From Oscheius sp. JU75 (Eukaryota > Nematoda > Chromadorea > Rhabditida > Rhabditidae), in assembly GCA_037178855.1 (NCBI GenBank), contig JASJZC010000004.1, positions 7,688,001-7,752,000 of the forward strand: 64,000 bases of DNA, written 5' to 3'. Both the position numbers and the translations under genes were made by a program. Positions within the stretch are counted from its first letter, which is position 1; each line of letters begins with the position of its first letter. A model generated the notes under the pieces. The model was not told the origin of the DNA and ran no database searches. It saw nothing but the letters and a program-made list of their open reading frames with translations. Shown piece after piece: positions 56,577 to 64,000 of this stretch.

Positions 56577-57443
56577 TTTGGCTGGAAACGGTGGAATTCT
56601 TGTGAGAATGCTGAAAAAGTTTGAAATTTTGAGATTTGCGGTATTTGGGAGAGCGTGGACGACGTACAATTGCGTACTAAACGAGTGGGACTGGGACAAG
56701 CAGACTAGGGGCCGATATTTTTGGCCTACAGGCTGCGAATTCCAAGGAAAATAAGATAATATTCTATTCTATTAGGACTAAGAATATAGAATACGAAAAA
56801 TTGGGGAGTTTCTGAATTCAAACGGAGGCACGCTTTAATTTTGAAAAAAAAGACTTCGAAAATACGTCTGCATGTGCAAAAAACATGTAATTTTTCAATG
56901 GCACCGACCGAAATTATTGAAAAGGTACGTTATAACGAGGCTAAAATCGACTTTGTGCAGGCCCAGCAGAACGTTATAGCAAGGGTACGTTATAATGCGA
57001 CTCCACAGTAGCTTGAAACTTTCTAGAGAGTAAGGAGGTTTCTTTAGACAGGAAAGAAGGAGGTGAAAGGGGAAAGAGATGACTGTACCTTCAGTCTTTC
57101 CGCTCAAAAATTTTTGAGTTCCTCATAAACTTCTTTTATTTCGTAGAAAAGAGCAAAATAATCTGCTTAAAACCCTGATTCGACGTTTTTAGGCTTTTGT
57201 GTTTTTTAAAGAGTTTATGAAACGAGGGACCAGGAGCTCGATCCCGCGACAAAGCTTTTGAATGAGCTATTTTGAGAGACAAAGGCTTCCCGAGGCGAGA
57301 AGTAGGTAGGTTTATAAGAAAAATAGCCCTAAAGGAGACCCTGATAAAAAGAGGGGGCGAGACCTTTTTTTTTTTTATTAATCATCGGACCCGACAGGAA
57401 AGAGAAGCACCGGAAAGACGAAGAAGTAGAGATGAGTGAATGA
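56577..57443. other. Spacer between ESCO and VPS50
   Basis: AT-rich. It contains a short duplication GGTACGTTATAA at 56920 and 56985 and a weak tRNA-like T-arm near 57235 (GGAGCTCGATCCCGCGAC). The VPS50 minus-strand poly(A) signal (TTTATT on the plus strand) is at 57374. Confidence 0.5.
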
Positions 57444-60400
57444 TCAGTTGGAAAGCGCGCTGATTATGCGAGTTTTGGCCTTCTTCGAGACGTGATTGGC
57501 TGCACTAAGAAGCGAGATCATCTGTTTCGAGGTGTACTCCTGAAAATATCGGCTTATTCCCAATTCTATTTCACTTACAGTATGCTGATTGATCCACTGT
57601 TCCAGACCACTTTCCGGGAGGTAAAAGGCCTTAATGTAGCCTTCTACATAGCCACTGTGCGGCACGGGTTTCATGCCAAGGATCTCTCCGAGTTTGAGAG
57701 TAACTTGGCCGAGATCCAGTTGCATCAGAGCGCGGCCTTCTGTAGAACACTTCCCGGAGTCCGAGTAGCCTTGGACCATGGTTTTGAAGGCGTAGAATAT
57801 GACTCGATCGAAGAAGGTTGTTCTCGTTTGATTAGAAATGTGTACTGTCCCTCCTACTGAATCGATACGGAGGAGGAGTCCTTCCATGTCCTGTAAGATT
57901 GGGTAAGATGAACAGAGACAGTGAAATAGAGAGTCAGAGAGGCGGAGACACAGAGATACTAAGAGACAGAGGGACAGTGAGACAGAGAGACATACAGACT
58001 GAGAGACAGAGCTACAGAGAAACGGATAGACTGAGTGACAGATAGACAGAGACAGTACCTGCAATAGAAAATCAACATAGGGACTATGACAGGATTGAAG
58101 TTCATCAATATCCCATTTACTGGAACTGATCTTCTGGTAGAGGACTTCCAGCTTCAGAGCTCGACTGGCAATTGAGTCGAGGACCAGGATGCGAACGTTA
58201 GGAATTTGGGTAAGGACCTGACAAGACTTTGTTTTTGCAAGATGTCAATGCCTACCTGTGAGTAGAACTGATCCAGTTCATAATTGTGAGCCTGAAGGAT
58301 TCCTTCGATTACTGGACGGACGAGGTCCAGTTGTCTGGCGACGAACTCTCTGGAACATTTTGACTACTTGACAGCCCCAAACATACAGAGATTCCAAAGC
58401 GACGATTCTCTCAGCCGCTCCGTACAATTGGTCAGCAAAGTTGAGATTGACGGCACCCGACAGTTCCGGGAGGTCCTGGAATTGGGTCAGTGACAAACTA
58501 GAAAGATATCACCATGTTTTCGGTAAGAACCTTGTGTTTAGTACTGGATAGAAGCTGTTCGAGCTGGGGACTCTTCTCCATGTTTGGAGCCCCGTCCTCC
58601 CCAAAAAGGTGATAGATCTGAAGAATGAAGGTACGGGGACGAGTCAGAGAGCATACGGAGAGAACAAAGAACTCGAAGAGTTCAATAATCCCAGGAATTG
58701 ACTTTTCCGAAATTGAGGGAAGTAACGAAGTCATTCGGAGGTATCTGCCGAAGAAACGAAGAATGTTTAGGGCAGTGTTGCAGAGATTGGGAGGAATGTG
58801 GTCTTCTGGATCCTCAGCTCTGAAATATCACGGTGTGTCTCTGCCTCCCTGTCTCTGTCGCCCTGTCTCCCTGTCTCTGTTTGCCCGTCTCTCTGTCTTA
58901 CTGTACTCACGAGGCATCTTCCTCGCTCTGCGAAGGTCTACTCGATCTTTCCGACTGTCTTCTCGACTTCAGCTCCTCCTTCCCGAACGGATTGACAAAT
59001 TCCGATGGTACTATTTCAAAGTCAAGTTGGTCGCCTGGCGATTCCAGAAGAGGAATCTGTACGCTCTGATCTCTCGTCGTCTTGAGAAAATGAAAATCTT
59101 GCAGATCGAAGATGGTGAACTGATGAGGCACTGGACACAGGGTGAAGCACTCATTCTCCAAGAACATACGGAGCTCGAAGAGTCTCTCAGAATGGTATCT
59201 AAACGACGAAAAATTGTTGGGAGAAACGGAATCACCTCTCAAAGTAGCTAGCAGTCTGCTTGGCCAAAGCCTGAGACAGCTCTACCGATGAATGACCAAA
59301 GTGTGTTCTTCCGAAGGCGCAGAATCTGCTGATCAAATCGACAATGTCCATGATGTCATCAAATTTCACCAGGGAAAAGTCGAGAGCGTTTAGAAGCGTA
59401 CTCAGAGCGGACAGAGCTGATCGGAATACAGTGTAGGCAGAAGCTGAGAGATACGAAAGAATGGCGCACGGGGGAGTTGGACTGCCTAGAAAGTACGAGT
59501 TTAAAAGAAAACATTGTGGGTACCAGAGCTTGTGGATTGCATTCGCTCAAATTCCTCGGAATGGAATCGAAGAACAGCGTGATAGACCACTAGAATACGG
59601 GTCAGAACAAAGCAGAGTTCGCGGACGGTGGTGACAGAAGAGTCGGATGGCAGGGCCTGAAAACGGTTCTATTTCTGTCACTGTCACATCTCCACTTACC
59701 TGACAGACATCTTCATAGCCAATCTCCGCAGTCTCGACCGAAACCTTGTCCACTACAACTGTTCTAGCTGACCTGCTCAGAGAGGTATGGAAGTGAGTGA
59801 CTAGCTTCCGTGATGCTGCCTGAATCACTCCGTTTCAAATTTTCAAGCATGACTCACCTCTTTCTGATTGAGCATACTGTAGGCCTGCTGTACACAGCTG
59901 TACCTGTCCACGTCAAAATTGAGAGTTAGGGCAGAGAGAGTCAGATCCAGAGACTGTTCAATGAGCTTGGAAGATCCGACTAGTTTGTGCATCAGGTCAC
60001 TGACACAGTTGAAGTGCTGATACTTTGTGGCTGCTTCTTTTGCCTCGATGGCTATCCTGATAGCCAGAGGGAACTGTCCCTCCTCTACTGCGTCTCTTAG
60101 CTGAAATTCTGTCTCGTAGAGCGTTTTGAGCACGAGAAGAGTTCTTTTCAGCCGATTCAACAGTCGCTTCTTCTTCTCATTGGCCAGAATTCCAAGAGCT
60201 GCTCCGCTCCTCTTGCCCGCGCTCCCGAGGTCTCTGAAAAGTTGACCAGTTTTTGAGGTACCAGCAGCGATGTTCTGATTCGTGAAGTTGCACAAATTTG
60301 TAGAACGCGTCAAGAGCGTTAACTTTGCAGAACATGAGAGATCACAAAATTTCAGTCTTTGACGCGAAACGAGCGATGCAAAAAGAGCGCGCCGAGTAAG

Positions 60401-61142
60401 GCGACAGAATAGTTGACTATTTTGACTCAGACATGAGATTTTAGAGCATTGGAAAGTTGTAGCTTTTGAACAGATCTACGTTTTGTCAGAACATGGTAAT
60501 GCGAAAAAATTATTCCTTCACCCAGAAAAACGCTCAGACAACGACTCACTCCCTGATTATTCGAACGTCTCCTAGTAGCTCATTCAAGTCGTCGCGTATA
60601 ATGTCAACATCTTCCATTTGGCGACTGTAGGAGGGTGATTTTTCCATAATTAGCTCGGAAATTTTCTTGGAAACGACCTGAAGCTGCCCTTTGAGCTTGA
60701 ATCTCTCCATTTCCAGGTCATGGACATCGAGTTGGGGCTCAAAGTGCTTCTAAGACCGAATTTTCTTTCCTACTTTTCATTGTTTTTACCTTCAATTCGT
60801 AGTCGATAGCATCAAAATCGTCCTCAATGTAATAAGCAGCGTCAATATTCTCAATAACATCGTCATCTTGCCTCGAGGACGAAGGCCGACACTTGTGGGT
60901 CTTTTGAATCAGAAATATGACCAAGAATCCCTATTCATTTACCTTCTTCGTTAAAGTTTCGGCTTCCATACTCTTGGAGCCAGTATACGGACTAACTATG
61001 TACTCTGCCATGTCATCCATCTATCCAAAAATGGTTAAAGTTGTCTGGTCAAGTGACTCACCATTGTATCGTCGTCTGCTGAGGTGAAACTGTCCCCGAG
61101 TGTTTGTATCTTTTTTGTTATCGTGTCTTTGATTTTGTCCAT
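57444..61142 (-). CDS. vps-50: VPS50 / syndetin, EARP tethering complex subunit
   Basis: Many exons on the minus strand. The first ones are 61062-61142, 60943-61020, and one starting at 60901; the last ends with the stop at 57444-57446. The N-terminus MDKIKDTITKKIQTLGD resembles VPS50's. It continues with ENIDAAYYIEDDFDAIDYELK, VVSKKISELIMEKSPSYSRQM (the conserved helix before the coiled domain), RLLNRLKRTLLVLKTL, and NFDVDRYSCVQQAYSML. The C-terminal DUF2451-type domain has ALMQLDLGQVTLKLGEI, YVEGYIKAFYLPESGLEQWI and TSKQMISLL. EARP (VPS50-51-52-53) tethers recycling endosome vehicles; in worms VPS-50 also acts in dense-core vesicle maturation. Internal exon edges are approximate. Confidence 0.9.
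60268..60497. repeat. Palindromic motif copies in VPS50 intron
   Basis: GATGTTCTGATTCGTGAAGTTG...AACTTTGCAGAACATGAG (60269-60336), and a looser copy AAAGTTGTAGCTTTTGAACAG...GTCAGAACATGG (60451-60496). They belong to the dispersed family described at 12708-12762. Confidence 0.55.
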
Positions 61143-62544
61143 CCTTTGTATAGTAAGTTACAGTAAAATACAAGAGGAAGTAGGCAGAAATAGCCTGGCC
61201 GGATGGAATTATCGAGCTGAAGGCCAAGAAATTTGAAAATATTTGCGCGCCAATCCATTTGCAGTCCTTTGAACGCTCAGTCTTCATTTTTACCTTTCGA
61301 GAACTCATTTTCCACTTTTTCTTGCTATTTTATGCCTTTTCTCGCAGAAAAATGTTACCAAACGATGTAGGAAACGGTAGGTAATCGTCGGGTGTAGGCT
61401 AAAGCCGTTCTACGTCGAGCTTTGTCCATTTTAGGCCTTTTTTGCTTCTTTCTCACTCCTTTCTCGTGGTTGAGTGAGAGTTTTTGCTGAGAAATTGGTA
61501 GAACAACACAAGGGTTTGGTCAGTTTGTTAGAGGAACATATTAAATCGCTTTAAAGTCGTGATTGTGAAAAAGTCGATACCTGTCTCTCCACCCACTTTT
61601 GTCAGATTTTCTTGGTTTCCTATTCTTTTTACTGTAGTCTTAGCTTATGCTTGGTTACAAAAGACTCGTAGTGAACAAAGAAAAGACTTGTGGGCTGTAT
61701 TTTCTTGTAAAACAGTCCAATCTCTGACTGTCTCTCGATCTTAAGCCTTTTCAGCCTATTCTCTTACCTCTTTTCTTCTCGTGGGCTCGATTTCTTGCTC
61801 ATTACTTTCCTGGATAACACTTCGGCAAGCAACATGCTTCATTTTCGCGCGCAATTTCGTTTTTTGGCGCGGATCTAATTTTTCATTATTTTTTCAAGCT
61901 TCTCCCAGTTTTGTCGTCCATTTCTGCTATTTTTCCGTATATTATCTCTGTTTATCGTTCTTTTGTCCGGTGTAAAACGGTGTATTAAGCTTCTAGAAAG
62001 ATAAATGTAGCAGCTACAGCTCGTTTCAATAGCCTTTTTTTCGTATTTACAGACAATTCAAGAAGAGGGATACGGGAAGGACTGGAAAGAAAATATCAGG
62101 AAGACCTCGGTTTCCTGTTTTGAAATGTTGTTTTACGGAAAAACACCAGGAGTGAGCGACACAATTGGGAAAAGATTAGAAAATAATGAAAAATTGGATC
62201 CGCGCCAAAAAACGAAATTACGCGCAAACAGTTTTGAATGAAGCGAGTTGCCTGCCGAAGTATTACCCTTTCTTACTTCCCATTAACTTGACTAAAGTTA
62301 AGCGAAGATGGCTCTCAAATCCTGCTAAATCCGTTGATACTCATTCTTGCAGTGATTTGGCAGTTTCCCAGGTCTTATCTGTCTAAAACCAGACAAACAT
62401 TGCCCATAAATAGTCTAAAATGTTAGGAAATCAGTTAAAACAGCCCCACCCCGATTTCTTACTCTTTACATCCAATTTTTTCCTGGAAAACCCTTTATTA
62501 CTTTTCACAAACCTTCTTTTAACTAACATTCTCTTTTTTTCAGG
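61143..62544. promoter_or_regulatory. Divergent spacer, VPS50 and DRG1
   Basis: About 1.4 kb of AT-rich sequence between divergent starts, ending in the acceptor CTTTTTTTCAG at 62543. No gene is supported. Short frames in it lack splice context. Confidence 0.45.
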
Positions 62545-62572
62545 GTGACGACACGAAGAAAAAACTGTCACG

Positions 62573-62819
62573 ATGTCGATTCTTCAGAAAATTGCCGATA
62601 TTGAGAATGAGGTCGGTAAAATTACTGTTTTCAAGCAAAATATCCAATTTCAGATGGCCAGAACGCAGAAAAACAAGGCCACCAACGCTCATCTGGGTAT
62701 TCTGAAGGCCAAACTGGCGAAGCTCCGACGCGAGCTGATCACACCGAAGGGCGGTGGAGGTGGAGCCGGTGAGGGATTCGACGTGGCCAAGACCGGAGAC
62801 GCGAGAATTGGATTTGTAG
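62573..62819 (+). CDS. DRG1-type developmentally regulated GTPase, 5' exons only
   Basis: Two exons, 62573-62611 and 62654-62819, encode [49 protein letters not shown], and [18 protein letters not shown]. This is almost the textbook N-terminus of DRG1, a ribosome-associated OBG-family GTPase stabilised by DFRP1/ZC3H15. The next expected residues (FPSVGKST, the P-loop) are not found before 64000. The third exon must lie beyond the window, or the gene is truncated. Both donors are GTCGGT. The ATG is 29 bases after an acceptor, suggesting spliced-leader addition. Confidence 0.85.
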
Positions 62820-63154
62820 GTCGGTTTTCAGCACATTTTTCCTTCTTTCAGAGGTCGAAACTTCGAAAGTTTTATTCGTACATAGACATTTGCAAGCACT
62901 CTCTAACTATATACTCTCATTCTCTCTGGTATAGGCACATTTGTGGGTGGGGGTAGTGGGGGCTATTTCGATCACATTCGAGTTTTGGCTGTTACTTTGT
63001 ATAAAAAAAACAGTTTAGGCAGTGTCACGGGGAGAATTCGCATCGGTTTTTTGAGACGTAGGGGAAGAGAAAGTCCTCAAATAAGTGAGATTGAATACCT
63101 CGAGATACCCATTTTTTGTGTAGAAGAAAAAATACTGAGCGAATTGTTTGATTT

Positions 63155-63956
63155 CTAGTTGTCGTGGGGCGAGGAGGCTTCTTCCTCACGCAGTCGTTCG
63201 TAGACGAAATCCTCCTCTTTCGGCGGCTTTTCCGTCGCTTCATCCTCGTTTTCTGACTCCTCCTCGTCTGGAAAGGGCATATAAATATCAGGTTGTCAAC
63301 CATTCTCTGCCTGTTTCACATTTCAGAAACGTGCCATCGCATACTATTGACACTTTTGACATGCTTTCGTGTCAATTGGGCACCTTGTAAGACTATCTGT
63401 CAATTTGGCATCCTTCACCCAAATTTACATGCCAAAGAACTTGTCTAGACATGTTTTGCCAGTCTCTGTCGGTAATTTATCTGTCAATTTAACATGACAA
63501 AATTTGTCAATTGAACTGTGACCTGTCAGCGTGCTATCTTTTGAAAATTTAGATGTCAATATGCTCGTCGCTCCATTTTACGCTGTTCTGTTAGGCCGCC
63601 ATTCTAAACCCTGTCAACTTGAGGCTGATTTGCCGCATTTTCTTTCAAATTGCCTACTTTTGTCCAGTTGACATCACACATGTCAACCTGACAATGTCGA
63701 TTTCCTAAACGCTGCCAAAACAGACGTAACTCAAGTCATGTATGAAAATTTCGGACTTAGCAGGTCAGAAAGCTTGAAATTTTATGGAAACCTGACATGT
63801 CAAAAACTTCAACTGACCATGCTCCTCCTTGTTATTGTTCCTCGCATTCCAGTCATCGCGCTTCAGCTCCTCGTCATCGCTCATCTTGTAGTAGATGTCC
63901 ACCTCTCCCTCACTACTCGACCACTTTTCGGCCGAGTCCGGGCGGTCCATGTGGGG
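63155..63956 (-). CDS. Acidic C-terminus of unknown protein, partial
   Basis: Two minus-strand exons, 63818-63956 and 63155-63267, join in phase: PHMDRPDSAEKWSSSEGEVD, IYYKMSDDEELKRDDWNARN, then DEEESENEDEATEKPPKEED and VYERLREEEASSPHDN, stop TAG. The upstream exon begins at an acceptor (ACGATTCAG), so either the gene continues right of the window or translation starts at the ATG at 63950. The product is strongly acidic and Ser-rich without a recognisable fold, like many nuclear or ribosome-assembly tails. It would sit inside a DRG1 intron, on the opposite strand. Confidence 0.55.
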
Positions 63957-64000
63957 CTGAATCGTTGTTTTTTTTTGTGTATTTGATACTAACAACCCGG

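Noticed and set aside
1-64000. CRISPR arrays, bacterial operons or phage modules
   Set aside because: All genes are intron-containing eukaryotic families; the repeats have irregular spacing and no spacer pattern.

Overview
The window is eukaryotic nuclear DNA, almost certainly from a nematode. Genes are broken into small exons by mostly short GT-AG introns (about 40 to 120 bases, ending in TTTCAG, TTCCAG or TTTTAG). Several gene families are nematode-typical: an NRF-6-like acyltransferase, a worm-style protein tyrosine phosphatase, a TWK potassium channel, an LGC Cys-loop receptor, an SRX chemoreceptor and divergent PPP phosphatases. Many start codons sit 0 to 30 bases behind a 3' splice acceptor, as expected where spliced leaders are trans-spliced. 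I cannot name the species.

Left part, 1-18000. The 3' half of an NRF-6-like acyltransferase gene runs off the left edge. A small minus-strand membrane protein follows, then about 8 kb with no gene I can support. That stretch holds a 480-base terminal-inverted-repeat element, two copies of a dispersed repeat and a tandem repeat of about 125 bases. Next come a seven-exon nuclear protein with an AT-hook-like motif and a helix-turn-helix-like segment (10929-15172), and a tyrosine phosphatase gene (16913-17991) that keeps its catalytic residues but has a TAA inside the conserved QGP motif.

Middle, 18400-33400. Three plus-strand genes stand close together and may be an operon: a TWK two-pore K+ channel, the PP1 regulator SDS22, and the tryptophan-pathway decarboxylase ACMSD. 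ACMSD has a 5.6-kb intron carrying a complete anion-type Cys-loop receptor gene on the other strand. The 3' end of ACMSD overlaps that of the Hsp90 co-chaperone p23. p23 is divergent from a GET1/WRB gene for tail-anchored protein insertion.

Right part, 33900-64000. In order: a roughly 100-residue unknown protein (-), an unclassified multi-exon gene (-), chaperonin subunit CCT-eta (-), a SPOP-like MATH-BTB ubiquitin ligase adaptor (-), a decayed PPP phosphatase fragment (-), a golgin-45-like coiled-coil gene (+), a second decayed PPP gene (+) whose last exon is a near-identical inverted copy of the first fragment, an SRX GPCR (+), an ESCO/Eco1 cohesin acetyltransferase with a PIP box (-), the EARP subunit VPS50/syndetin (-), the 5' end of GTPase DRG1 (+), and the acidic C-terminus of an unknown minus-strand gene at the right edge.

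Introns and spacers are saturated with degenerate GACAGAGA/TCTCTGTC tracts, tRNA-derived SINE-like units (about 15 copies, mostly 34-43 kb) and a palindromic dispersed 20-mer. Gene models were read by eye from splice signals and protein family knowledge; exon edges marked uncertain need transcript data.
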